DNA of 64,000 bases, taken from positions 1-64,000 of the forward strand of contig USRT01000007.1 in assembly GCA_900557195.1 (NCBI GenBank), given 5' to 3'. The translations under genes and the position numbers were made by a program. Positions 27,653 through 37,301 of this stretch are shown one piece after another. The notes beneath the pieces are model-generated. The model was not told the origin of the DNA, made no database searches, and saw only the letters and a program-made list of their open reading frames with translations. The DNA is from an uncultured Clostridium sp. (GTDB taxonomy: Bacteria; Bacillota; Clostridia; TANB77; CAG-508). The stretch's first letter is position 1, and each line of letters begins with the position of its first letter.

Positions 27653-29572
27653 TTATGCCAAAACAATAACTGCACCATATGAACCAATTATACAAGTATT
27701 ACAATCATAATTAATACTAAATATAATTTGTCCTTTATGTTTAATTTCTGGCACCTCGATTTTATGTGCGTGTTTACTCCTGTTTACTACAACATACATA
27801 GAATTTTCATTGCCCTTTCTTTCAAAAGCAAGAATTTCCTCATCTAATCTACTAAATTCAAATTTTGCATCTTTTAGGAATTGATATTCTGTTTTAATTT
27901 TTCCAAGCCTTCTGAAAAATTGTAACAAGTCTTTATCTCGGTGACCCCATGGATATGTTTTTCGATTAAATGAGTCTTTATATCCATATAAACCTACTTC
28001 ATCTCCATAAAAAATAGATACATTACCAGGTAGAAAATATTGAATTATAGTTGCTATTTTAAATTTCTTTTTAGCTTCTTTATAATTCTTACCTTCTAAT
28101 TGGTCATTTTCAAACTGCCACTGTCTATTCTTTCTTACATCGCCTAAATACGGGACGTCCCATACCCATTCACGATTTTGCTCAATACCTTTTCCTTGTA
28201 GAGTAGTCATTGCTCTTGTTATATCGTGAGTAGATAAAGCATTCATTACTGAAAGTATACTATCATGTGGATAATCATTTAACAGTTCCAAAACCATAGA
28301 TTGTAACTTCTGGAAGTCTCCAAATCTTACATATCTTAGTATTGCATCTGTCCATGGATAATTCATAACAGTATCTAAACTGTGTCCCAATAAATAATTT
28401 CTAGTTTTACCATCTTTTTCTTTTGTTGTCGCATTTTCCCATACTTCGCCTATTATAAATGCATCTTCCTTATTTCTAAGAACAGCATCTCTTATTTTTT
28501 TTATGAAATAGTCTGGTAGCTCATCTGCAACATCAAGTCTTAATCCGTCAATTCCAAGTTTAAACCATTTATCAATTACTCCTCCTACTGAAAACAAAAA
28601 ATGTTGCCATTCTTCATTATCAGCTTCAATAACTGGAAGGTTTTTAAAATCCCACCAATACAAAAAACTTCCTTGCCATTTTTTATACCAATTATAATAT
28701 GGAGACTCTGGTCCTTTATTTGCTCCAATTGAATCTACATATCTACCATCAGAATTAAAATAACGTGAATAGTTACCTGTATGATTAAAAACTGAATCCA
28801 AGATTACTTTCATTCCCAATTTATGTGCAGACTCACACAATTCTTTTAAATCTTCATTTGACCCTGCATATGGATCTACTTTTTCATAATCACCTGTATC
28901 ATACCGATGATTTGATTGACTTTCACAAACAGGACTTAAATAAATAATTGTAACACCTAAACTTTTTAAATATTTAAGCCTGCTTTGTATCCCACTAAGA
29001 TTACCGGCAAAAAAGTCATTATTCTTCACTTCTCCATTTTCGTCTGGTAACCAAATAGGAAATTCATTCCAATCTTTGTGTAAAATTCTATCTACTATTT
29101 GTGGTAAATTTTGTACAATTGGTACATTATAATCTCTTATAAATCTATCCACAAAAGCATGATATATAATTCCACCTTTTGCCCACTCTGGAATTTTAAA
29201 ATCTTTTTCACATGCAGTAATTCTCCAAAAAGGAAAATCTTCTGTAGTAATACATGGCAAATAACTTTCTGGCTCTTTCTTTATCCATACACTATTACCA
29301 TTTAAATTTAATGAAATTGCATAATTATACACACCTACTTCATTAAAAACAACAGTTGCATTAAAAAAACTAAAGTTACCTTTTGTTCTTTCATATGGCA
29401 TACTAAATTCTTTTGGTGTGCCATTACCTTGCTTATACATAATAACTTTAGCATTTTCTACAAATCCTAAATCATTAGAAATCCGCAAAGATATAACACA
29501 TTCATCTCCTAAACTTACAGCTCCTTTGTTAGAGCGTACAATAATGATCTTATTATCTTGCATATTATTCAT
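27653..29572 (-). CDS. GH13 alpha-amylase/neopullulanase-like glycosidase
   Basis: This 639-residue enzyme should hydrolyse alpha-glucans or maltodextrins in the cytosol, as there is no signal peptide. An N-terminal beta-sandwich (residues 1-125) precedes the barrel. GH13 regions are DSVFNHTG (I), GLRLDVADE with the nucleophile Asp (II), FIIGEVWE with the acid Glu (III) and ALSTHDITR (IV). QSNHRYDTGDY marks the early loop. Two in-frame CGG codons (28906 and 29485) must be read without shifting; a +1 shift at either meets a stop quickly. The gene also uses CGC, CGT and CGA, whereas neighbours mostly use AGA. It may be a recent acquisition. Confidence 0.92.
   Translation of the reverse strand: MNNMQDNKIIIVRSNKGAVSLGDECVISLRISNDLGFVENAKVIMYKQGNGTPKEFSMPYERTKGNFSFFNATVVFNEVGVYNYAISLNLNGNSVWIKKEPESYLPCITTEDFPFWRITACEKDFKIPEWAKGGIIYHAFVDRFIRDYNVPIVQNLPQIVDRILHKDWNEFPIWLPDENGEVKNNDFFAGNLSGIQSRLKYLKSLGVTIIYLSPVCESQSNHRYDTGDYEKVDPYAGSNEDLKELCESAHKLGMKVILDSVFNHTGNYSRYFNSDGRYVDSIGANKGPESPYYNWYKKWQGSFLYWWDFKNLPVIEADNEEWQHFLFSVGGVIDKWFKLGIDGLRLDVADELPDYFIKKIRDAVLRNKEDAFIIGEVWENATTKEKDGKTRNYLLGHSLDTVMNYPWTDAILRYVRFGDFQKLQSMVLELLNDYPHDSILSVMNALSTHDITRAMTTLQGKGIEQNREWVWDVPYLGDVRKNRQWQFENDQLEGKNYKEAKKKFKIATIIQYFLPGNVSIFYGDEVGLYGYKDSFNRKTYPWGHRDKDLLQFFRRLGKIKTEYQFLKDAKFEFSRLDEEILAFERKGNENSMYVVVNRSKHAHKIEVPEIKHKGQIIFSINYDCNTCIIGSYGAVIVLA
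28904..28906 (-). other. In-frame CGG read in the zero frame (amylase)
   Basis: The context is CAT-CGG-TAT, giving SNHRYDTG where Arg is common in GH13 enzymes. This is an exception to the shift rule. Confidence 0.8.
29483..29485 (-). other. In-frame CGG read in the zero frame (amylase)
   Basis: The context is TTG-CGG-ATT, giving SLRISND. A +1 shift here reaches a stop after five codons. Confidence 0.8.
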
Positions 29573-29686
29573 GATGCAAACTCCTCCTTAAAAATCACAC
29601 GTAAATGAATCGAATCTACTAAAATATAGCTATTTTTAGCTATTGCATTAGTTATACTATTGTTGAAATATTTTGTCAATAAAAAT

Positions 29687-31745
29687 CTAAATTTCAATTC
29701 TATCTTTAAATTTACTTTGAACTATATCTTTTAATTTCTTATTTTTTTCTAAATTAAATCCGAGGATCTTCTTCTTCAATTTTTTTACATAAATCTTGAA
29801 CTTGTTTTAAAATAGGAACATCCTCAAATAAATTTGCTATTTTAAATTCTGGAATTCCATGTTGTTTAGTTCCAAAAAATTCCCCAGATCCTCTTAATTC
29901 TAAATCCTTTTCAGCGACAGCAAATCCATCATTTGTATCTTGCATAATTTTCATTCTTTGTCTTACTACATCAGATTTTGAATTATATTTTAATATGCAA
30001 TAAGATTTATATTCACCTCTACCTACTCTTCCTCTTAATTGATGAAGTTGGGCAAGGCCAAATCTTTCTGCATTTTCAATAACCATTATACTACTATTTG
30101 GAACATTTACTCCAACTTCAATAACTGTTGTAGAAATTAATATATCAATTTTTCCATCTTTAAATTTTAACATTATCTCATCTTTTTCTTTTGGTTTCAT
30201 TTTACCATGTATATATTCAACCCTATATTCTTTAAATGTCTCATTCTTATATTTTTCTGCAAGTTCTACAACTGCTTTTGCATTTATCTCTTCATTTTCT
30301 TCTACTAAAGGACATACAATATAACATTGTCTACCTTCATCTACAAGTTTTTTAATAAAATTATTTACTCTTTCCTCCATACTTTTAGTCACAGCAAAAG
30401 TATCTATTTTCTTTCTATTTGGAGGTAATTCATCTATAATAGATATATCTAAATCTCCATACAAAATAAGAGCCAAAGTCCTTGGAATAGGAGTTGCAGT
30501 CATTACCAAAACATCTGGATTTTGACCTTTAGAAGCAATTTTACTTCTCTGTCTAACACCAAATCTATGTTGTTCATCTGTAATTACTAAACCTAAATTT
30601 TTAAAAACAACATTATCTTCCAAAATTGCATGTGTACCAATTAATATATCTATTTCTCCATTTTTTAATCTTTCTAATATATCTTCTTTTTTCTTTTTTG
30701 TAATACTACTTATTAAAAGCTCGCATCTAATATTATATTTTTCTAAAATTTCAGTAAAACTCTCCAAATGCTGACTTGCCAAAATTGATGTAGGAGCCAT
30801 AATAGCTGCTTGAAATCCGCATTTTACTGCTTTATATGCAGATATTATAGACACTATAGTCTTACCAGAACCTACATCTCCTTGCAACAATCTATTCATA
30901 GATTTATTATTTTCCATATCGCTTTCAATTTCTTTTAGAACTCTTAATTGAGCATTAGTAAGTGAAAATGGCAAATCTTTTATAATCTCTTTAAATTTTA
31001 TATCGGAATTAAATTTAATTCCTTCTATATCTTTATTATACTGATTTTTCAATCCGAGTAATGCAAGTTGCATACCTAAAAGTTCTTCAAACACCAATCT
31101 TTTTCTTGCTATTTTAAATTCTTCAAACTCATGTGGAAAATGAATTTTTTCTGTAGCATCATTTATTTCTAAAAGATTATAATCATTTAATATATATTGT
31201 GGCATGCTTTCTTCTAAATTTCCAATTGCCTGTTCTAATCCATTTTCTATAATTTTTCTTAATATATTTTGTGATAAACTATATGTAGATGAATATATTG
31301 GAATAATTCTTCCTGTATTATTTTTATTATTTATATCATCAAAGACAGGTGAACTCATCTCAAATTTTCCCATTCTAATATTAGCTTTTCCAAAAAAATA
31401 ATAAGTTTCCCCAACAACAAATTTATTTTTAAGATAACTTTGATTAAACCAAATAATTGTACACTTAGCTGTTTCATCTTGAACTAACAACTTATACATG
31501 CACATTTTATTTTTCAAACGTATTTCTACAATTTTAGAAACCACAACTGCTTTAATTAAAGCTTCTTCTCCATCCACTAAATTTTCTATCATTCTTGGTT
31601 TACTTCTATCTTCATAATCTCTTGGATAATATGTAATTAAATCTTCTAATGTAAAAATTCCTATTTTATTTAATAACTTCACTCTATTAGGTCCTACGCC
31701 TTTAATATATTTTACATCTTTTTTTAAATCTAACATACAATTCAC
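29687..31745 (-). CDS. recG: ATP-dependent DNA helicase RecG (one CGG +1 shift)
   Basis: RecG remodels stalled replication forks and branch-migrates Holliday junctions. The start is taken as the GTG at 31745, five bases after AAGGAG. The wedge domain (residues about 50-160) includes the NGLEQA...ESMPQYIL region. The helicase core has Walker A QGDVGSGKT, DEQHRFGVRQR, MTATPIPRT and TTVIEVGVNVPN, and the QLHQLRGRVGR motif VI. The zero frame ends at once with EEDPRI. Skipping the C of in-frame CGGA at 29759-29762 instead gives Gly662 and 23 further residues (GFNLEKNKKLKDI...FKDRIEI), the usual kind of RecG C-terminus. The corrected protein is 685 residues. Confidence 0.92.
29759..29762 (-). other. 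CGG +1 shift site, recG C-terminus
   Basis: The context is CCT-C-GGA, with the zero-frame stop only two codons later. The shift adds 24 residues that look like a normal RecG tail. A gene caller would not notice this one. Confidence 0.7.
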
Positions 31746-31872
31746 AATTGCTCCTTCCAAACGATAGTTCTATTATTACACAATAAAATTTATTTGTAAA
31801 TATTTTTATTTTTGTTTATTTTTTTATAATGTTCACATATAATAAATATAAACTAAAATTTGGAGGTAAATT

Positions 31873-32889
31873 ATGAAAAATTATAAATTAGCAATTGTTG
31901 GTGCTACTGGAGTAGTTGGTACTACTGCACTAAAAGTTTTAGAAGAAAAAAAACTACCTATTAATGAATATGTATTTTTTTCATCATATCGCTCTAGTGG
32001 AAAAAAAATAGAATTTATGGGTAAGGAATACACTGTTCGAGAATTAAAAGAAGATTCCTTTGATGAAGGTTTTGATTTTGCAATCTTCTCAGCTGGCTCA
32101 GAGACTTCAAAAAAATATTCCCCAATAGCTGTAGCTAAAGGATGTATAGTTATTGATAATAGTAGTGCATTTAGAATGGACGAAAATGTTCCACTAATTG
32201 TTCCTGAAGTTAATAAAGATGAAATTTCAAAAAATAACGGAATTATTGCTAATCCTAACTGTTCTACTATCCAAGCTGTTGTTGCTTTAAAACCATTAGA
32301 TGATAAGTATACTATAAAAAGAATTGTTTATTCTACATATCAAGCTGTTTCTGGTGCTGGTTCGAAAGGCATTCATGATTTAGAAAATGGCATTTCTTCT
32401 TATATAAATAAAACAGAAGCTTATAACTTAGAGAAATTCCCTCATCCAATTTTCAATAATTGCCTACCACATATAGATGACTTTTTAGATAATGGATATA
32501 CTAAAGAAGAAGAAAAAATGATTAATGAAACTAGAAAAATACTAGGAAAGCAGGATTTAAAAATAACAGCAACAACAGTAAGAGTTCCTGTTTTTAATTC
32601 TCATAGTGAATCTATAAATATAGAATTTGAAAAAAACATTGATATAAATGATGTAATTTCTACTTTAAAAAATGCTCCTGGAATAGTTATTAGGGATAAT
32701 CCAGATACAAATGACTATCCACTTTCTTCATTTACATCTGGAAAAAATGAAGTATTCGTTGGAAGAATCAGACGTGACTATAGCGTAGAATCTGGAATTA
32801 ACATTTGGGTTGTTGCAGATAATATTAGAAAAGGGGCTGCAACTAATGCTATTCAGATTTTAGAAGAATTAATTAGTAACCAAAAATAA
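31873..32889 (+). CDS. asd: Aspartate-semialdehyde dehydrogenase
   Basis: Asd makes aspartate semialdehyde for lysine, diaminopimelate, threonine and methionine synthesis. The 338-residue protein has the NADP-binding start VGATGVVGTTALKVLEE, the FSAGSETSKK segment, the catalytic Cys in IANPNCSTIQ near residue 130 and AVSGAGSKG near residue 159. HSESINIEF follows near residue 238. GGAGG precedes the ATG. It carries no in-frame CGG, unlike dapA and dapB of the same pathway at 39.5-42 kb. Confidence 0.95.
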   Translation: MKNYKLAIVGATGVVGTTALKVLEEKKLPINEYVFFSSYRSSGKKIEFMGKEYTVRELKEDSFDEGFDFAIFSAGSETSKKYSPIAVAKGCIVIDNSSAFRMDENVPLIVPEVNKDEISKNNGIIANPNCSTIQAVVALKPLDDKYTIKRIVYSTYQAVSGAGSKGIHDLENGISSYINKTEAYNLEKFPHPIFNNCLPHIDDFLDNGYTKEEEKMINETRKILGKQDLKITATTVRVPVFNSHSESINIEFEKNIDINDVISTLKNAPGIVIRDNPDTNDYPLSSFTSGKNEVFVGRIRRDYSVESGINIWVVADNIRKGAATNAIQILEELISNQK

Positions 32890-32940
32890 TTTTATAATTA
32901 TTTTACATTATAATTTAATAATATCTATAAAAATTATCAA

Positions 32941-32973
32941 AAAGACCATTAGGCAATTTACCTAATGGTCTTT
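32941..32973. terminator. Bidirectional terminator between asd and the first LRR gene
   Basis: A 13-bp perfect stem (32941-32953 with 32961-32973) has flanking A/T runs on both sides. It serves convergent genes. Confidence 0.85.
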
Positions 32974-32979
32974 AATAAT

Positions 32980-34680
32980 TTATTTTAACATTTTTCTAGA
33001 TCTTATAAATACCACAGTTCCAATTATAGCTATACCTGCTACTATAAATATTATTGTGTTTTTTACACCTGTTTGTGGTATTTTTCCTGGAGCTGTTGTT
33101 TTATCTCCTGCTGTAACTGTGTATTTTATTGTGCTTCCATCTTTTGCAACTAATGTTAAATCTTCACTTGTACCTTTATCCATTACTTTCCAAATTGATT
33201 TTCCATCTTCACTTAATGTCCATCCATCTGGTAGTTTACTTGGATCTAATTCTTTATTTACTGTTATTGTTACTTTTACTTTTCCATTTCCTTGGTCTTC
33301 TTCTGTTTTATTAATTACTTTAAATTCTTCTTCATTATCTCCGTTTCCATCTTTTATATTAGAAACTTCTACTGTTTGTTTTATTGTATTTCCATCTTTA
33401 TCTGTTAATGTTACATCTTCTTTTCCATTTTTATCAAATTCCTTTGATATAGATTTTCCATCTTCACCTAATGTCCATCCATCTGGTAGTTTATCTTTAT
33501 CTAATTCTTTATTTACTGTTATTGTTACTTTTACTTTATCTGCGTTTTCTGTATCAGGTTCTTTTTTTACATCTACTACTTCGAAAGCTAATACATAAGT
33601 TACTGTTGTACCATTAGCGTTTCCATTTCCTAATTTTACACTATTATTTCCCTTTTCTATACTTTCCTTTATAATTATTACTTTTGTTGAGTCTTCACTT
33701 AATTTTGCATTTTCAACTGAAAATGCTTCATTTGTAGTAACTAATTTATTTTGTTTTGCTAATATAAATATTTGTGGTAAATCTAATGTAATTTCATTAG
33801 TATTATATTCACTTAGTTTTACTTGTTTAACAATAGTTTCATTCCACATATTAAAAGTTTTAAATTCTCTATCTAATACATCTTCAGGTATATTCTCAAT
33901 ATAATTTCCATTAGCAAACAAATACTCTAAGTTTTTCATATTTGAGATTATACTCATATCAGTTACTTCATTATTGCTAAATCTTAAGTCAGTCATTCCA
34001 GTTCTACCTGCTAATGCACTAAGATCTGATATTTTATTTCCTGAATAATTAGTATATTCAATATTATTATTTGAAATATCAAATTTGACTAATTTTGTTA
34101 AATTTTTAATAGGTGTTATATCTGTTATTTTGTTTGAATAATTTTTTGGTACTAAATTTTCTACATCTAAGTCTTCTAAATTAGTTAAGCTTTCAACTCC
34201 TTCTAAAGTTGTTAAATTACATGAATATGCTTCTAATTTTTTTAAAGATGTTAACTTAGATAATGCTTTTAAATCACTTATATTGTTATTTGATATATAC
34301 AATTCTTCTAATTTAGTTAAATTAGAAATCGGTGCTAAATCAGAAATTTTATTTCCTCTTATCCAAAGTGACTCTAAATTTGTAAACTTTTCTAATCCTG
34401 TAAGATCTTCTATTTTTCCTGATTCTTCAGCTGCAGTATTAGTATTAAGTTGAATTACTGTAATACTATCAATAGCTTCTTGTGTAGTTGTTAATGTTAA
34501 TCCATTTAAATTAGCATTTTCATCTGCTTTTTCTTTCACAATACTTTCCATCCATTTAGCTAATATTTGGTCTTTAAATGTGATTGTAACAGTTGTATCT
34601 GCATTTGATACAATTGGGCATATTGCTACTAATAACATAATTGCTATTATGCATATGCTTAAAATTTTAGTTTTTTTCAT
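32980..34680 (-). CDS. Leucine-rich-repeat surface protein, IPQTG anchor (paralogue 1)
   Basis: This 566-residue protein should be exported and attached to the cell wall by sortase. The ATG at 34680 follows GGAGGAG. It has a signal peptide (residues about 5-27) and a short cap. Internalin-like leucine-rich repeats follow (residues about 70-260, with LTGLEKFTNLESL and ISNLTKLEEL). Two similar modules of about 70 residues come next (each with VKVTITVNKELD and PDGWTL). The sorting signal is KIPQTG, then a hydrophobic helix and RSRKMLK. It is a paralogue of the gene at 35139-36836, with nearly identical last 90 codons. The promoter with phased repeats lies at 34737-34871. Confidence 0.9.
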   Translation of the reverse strand: MKKTKILSICIIAIMLLVAICPIVSNADTTVTITFKDQILAKWMESIVKEKADENANLNGLTLTTTQEAIDSITVIQLNTNTAAEESGKIEDLTGLEKFTNLESLWIRGNKISDLAPISNLTKLEELYISNNNISDLKALSKLTSLKKLEAYSCNLTTLEGVESLTNLEDLDVENLVPKNYSNKITDITPIKNLTKLVKFDISNNNIEYTNYSGNKISDLSALAGRTGMTDLRFSNNEVTDMSIISNMKNLEYLFANGNYIENIPEDVLDREFKTFNMWNETIVKQVKLSEYNTNEITLDLPQIFILAKQNKLVTTNEAFSVENAKLSEDSTKVIIIKESIEKGNNSVKLGNGNANGTTVTYVLAFEVVDVKKEPDTENADKVKVTITVNKELDKDKLPDGWTLGEDGKSISKEFDKNGKEDVTLTDKDGNTIKQTVEVSNIKDGNGDNEEEFKVINKTEEDQGNGKVKVTITVNKELDPSKLPDGWTLSEDGKSIWKVMDKGTSEDLTLVAKDGSTIKYTVTAGDKTTAPGKIPQTGVKNTIIFIVAGIAIIGTVVFIRSRKMLK

Positions 34681-34736
34681 TTTTATACTCCTCCTTAGTT
34701 TTTTTGACATTTCGTCCAAATTTTATCTTACTTTTT

Positions 34737-34766
34737 AGTATAAACATCTTTTATATCATTTTGCAA
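34737..34766 (-). promoter_or_regulatory. Promoter of LRR paralogue 1
   Basis: On the minus strand TTGCAA (34761-34766) and TATACT (34737-34742) are 18 bp apart. Paralogue 2 has the same boxes. Confidence 0.6.
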
Positions 34767-34827
34767 CATATATTTTTTTCTTTTTATTTATACTTCTAAA
34801 ACTCTCTTTAATTTCCAAGCCTTTCAC

Positions 34828-34871
34828 GTTTTTTTACATTTGCATTACTTTTTTGTTTCAGTTTTATTACA
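34828..34871 (-). repeat. Four 11-bp phased TGTAAT-like repeats upstream of LRR paralogue 1
   Basis: Four consecutive 11-bp units on the minus strand begin TGTAAT, TGAAAC, AGTAAT and TGTAAA. They start 62 bp upstream of the -35 box. The helical phasing suggests a binding array for a regulator. Confidence 0.5.
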
Positions 34872-34932
34872 TTTTCTATTATTATATCTAATCGCCACTA
34901 TTTTATACTTAAATAAAACTCTATATCTATAA

Positions 34933-34982
34933 AAAAATAGATACATGTTTAAGACTTTTATTCTTATTATGTATCTATTTTT
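34933..34982. terminator. Hairpin between the two LRR genes
   Basis: A 14-bp stem (AAAAATAGATACAT with its complement at 34969-34982) lies between the two LRR genes. It could be a terminator or a strong intergenic structure. Confidence 0.4.
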
Positions 34983-35102
34983 ATATAATTTTCTCCTCTA
35001 AATAAAAAATCTATTTCAAAACAACTTTACAGATATTTCACATTAACTATCTACTTCATTCATTATCATTATATTGACCGTATAATTTTCATATATATTA
35101 TT

Positions 35103-35126
35103 AAAAGACAGCCACACTTGGCTGTC
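35103..35126 (-). terminator. Terminator after LRR paralogue 2
   Basis: AGACAGCCA pairs with TGGCTGTCT, followed on the minus strand by CTTTTAAT. It lies directly after the stop of the second LRR gene. Confidence 0.75.
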
Positions 35127-35138
35127 TAATTTATATTT

Positions 35139-36836
35139 TTATTTTAACATTTTTCTAGATCTTACAAATACAACAGTTCCAACTATAGCTATACCTGCTA
35201 CTACAACTATTATTGTGTTTTTTACACCTGTTTGTGGTATTTTTCCTGGAGCTGTTGTTTTATCTCCTGCTGTAACTGTGTATTTTATTGTGCTTCCATC
35301 TTTTGCAACTAATGTTAAATCTTCACTTGTACCTTTATCCATTACTTTCCAAATTGATTTTCCATCTTCACTTAATGTCCATCCATCTGGTAGTTTACTT
35401 GGATCTAATTCTTTATTTACTGTTATTGTTACTTTTATTTTTCCATTTCCAACATCTTCTTGTTTTTCATCTATTACTTTAAATTTTTCTTCATTTCCAT
35501 CTTTAATATTTGATACTTCAACTTTCTGTGTTACAGTACTTCCATCTTTATCTGTTAATGTTACATTTTCTGTTCCATTTTTATCAAATTCTTTTGATAT
35601 TGATTTTTTATCATCTGATAATGTCCATCCATCTGGTATTTTATCTGAATCTAATTCTTTATTTACTGTTATTGTTACTTTTACTTTATCTGCATTTTCT
35701 GTATCAGGCTCTTTTTTTACATCTAATACTTCAAGTGCCTCATAATATGTTACTGTTGATCCTTCAGCAGGATATCCATTTATTTTTACTGTTACATTTC
35801 CAGCTTTTATATCAGCAACTTTTGCAGTTATTTTTTTATAATCGCTACTGACTGTTCCATTTTCAACTGTAAAGTCCCCTCCAGTATAAATAAGTGAACC
35901 CTGTGTTCTTGTTGCTGCAAATATTTGTGGTAAATCTACTGTTATTTCATTAGTATTATAATCACTTAATTTGATAAACTTTTTAATATTTTGCCAAGTT
36001 AACCAAAATGTTTCTATATTATTGAAAGAAAGATTTTCTATACTTTCAATGCGATTTGCATCTCCTCTAAAAGTTTTTAAATTTTTCATATTAGATAAAG
36101 CACTAATATCTCTAATTCCACAGAATCTAGCCTCTAATGTTTCCAATGAAGTTAAATTCTTAAAAACATCTAAATTCTCTAATTTATTTCCTGCAATTTC
36201 ATCATTATAATTTGAAATATTAAGAATTTTTAATTTTGTTAAATTTTGGATAGGTGAAAAATCTGTTATACTATTTATATCTTTCATAGCAACATTTTGA
36301 GGTTCATTGCTCATAAGTAATGATTCCAAATTTGTTAACTTTTCTAATCCCTTTAAAGATTTTAAATTACAATTACCTATTGCCAATTCTTTTAAAGATG
36401 TTAACTTTCCTAAATCCTCTATACTAGATAATTTAGTAGAAGCACTCATGCTTAATTTTTCTAATTTTGTTAATCCAATAATTGGTGTTAAATCTGTATA
36501 ATGTCCATTATTAATGCTCAATGTTTGTAGGTTTGTAAATTTTTCTAAACCTGTTAAATCTGTTATATGGTTATCTGTTTGTGTATTATTACCAACATAT
36601 AACTCTGTTACATTATTAATCAAACTTTGATCTAATGTTAACTCTAATCCTACACGACTAACTGAATCTGCTTGACTTGAATATCTAGTCTTTAATTCAT
36701 TTTCAACATTTTCTGCTAACTGTGAATCTTTAAAAGTAATTTTTACAGGTTCAGCTGCATTTGATATAATAGGACATATTGCTACTAATAACATTATTGT
36801 TATTATACATATGCTTAAAACTTTAGTTTTTTTCAT
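35139..36836 (-). CDS. Leucine-rich-repeat surface protein, IPQTG anchor (paralogue 2)
   Basis: This 565-residue paralogue of the gene at 32980 has the same order: signal peptide, internalin-like leucine-rich repeats (with ITDLTGLEKFTNLQTL and LTSLKELAI), two VKVTITVNKEL modules and the KIPQTG sorting signal with a hydrophobic helix. The N-terminal 300 residues have diverged between the copies. The last 80-90 codons are nearly identical at the DNA level, which points to recent duplication or gene conversion. GGAGGAG precedes the ATG. Probable role: adhesion or ligand binding at the cell surface. Confidence 0.9.
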   Translation of the reverse strand: MKKTKVLSICIITIMLLVAICPIISNAAEPVKITFKDSQLAENVENELKTRYSSQADSVSRVGLELTLDQSLINNVTELYVGNNTQTDNHITDLTGLEKFTNLQTLSINNGHYTDLTPIIGLTKLEKLSMSASTKLSSIEDLGKLTSLKELAIGNCNLKSLKGLEKLTNLESLLMSNEPQNVAMKDINSITDFSPIQNLTKLKILNISNYNDEIAGNKLENLDVFKNLTSLETLEARFCGIRDISALSNMKNLKTFRGDANRIESIENLSFNNIETFWLTWQNIKKFIKLSDYNTNEITVDLPQIFAATRTQGSLIYTGGDFTVENGTVSSDYKKITAKVADIKAGNVTVKINGYPAEGSTVTYYEALEVLDVKKEPDTENADKVKVTITVNKELDSDKIPDGWTLSDDKKSISKEFDKNGTENVTLTDKDGSTVTQKVEVSNIKDGNEEKFKVIDEKQEDVGNGKIKVTITVNKELDPSKLPDGWTLSEDGKSIWKVMDKGTSEDLTLVAKDGSTIKYTVTAGDKTTAPGKIPQTGVKNTIIVVVAGIAIVGTVVFVRSRKMLK

Positions 36837-36892
36837 TTTTTCTCCTCCTTAGTTCTTTTGCAAACTATACTAATTTATTTTCTTACTTTTTG

Positions 36893-36921
36893 AGTATATA
36901 TTTTTTCATATCATTTTGCAA
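36893..36921 (-). promoter_or_regulatory. Promoter of LRR paralogue 2
   Basis: On the minus strand TTGCAA (36916-36921) and TATACT (36893-36898) are 17 bp apart, as in paralogue 1. Confidence 0.6.
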
Positions 36922-36982
36922 TATAGTTTTAATAAATAAAAGTATATATTTCTTGAAAAGTCTTGAATTATCTAATTTTCGT

Positions 36983-37026
36983 GTTCTTTTACATTTTTAT
37001 TACTTTTAAATTACAGATTTATTACA
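36983..37026 (-). repeat. Four 11-bp phased TGTAAT-like repeats upstream of LRR paralogue 2
   Basis: Four 11-bp units begin TGTAAT, TGTAAT, AGTAAT and TGTAAA. They lie 62 bp upstream of the -35 box, the same distance as in paralogue 1. Confidence 0.5.
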
Positions 37027-37301
37027 TTTTTTATTATTATTTCTATTTCTTACTTTTTTATACTATATTAATTTAAATAACACATAATATATTGTTTATG
37101 ATATATCTATTTTTATAACTACTAAACTCATTTCTTTTCTTAATACTCTCATACACTTTATTTTAAGATTTATTCTTATATTTTATCTCATTAATTACTC
37201 TGTATTTTTTATATTCATTTATAAATATTAATCATATATTGACAATTCACCTTATTGTTGTTAAAATGTTAGTTAAAACTAACATTTATTTAGGAGGCTT
37301 T

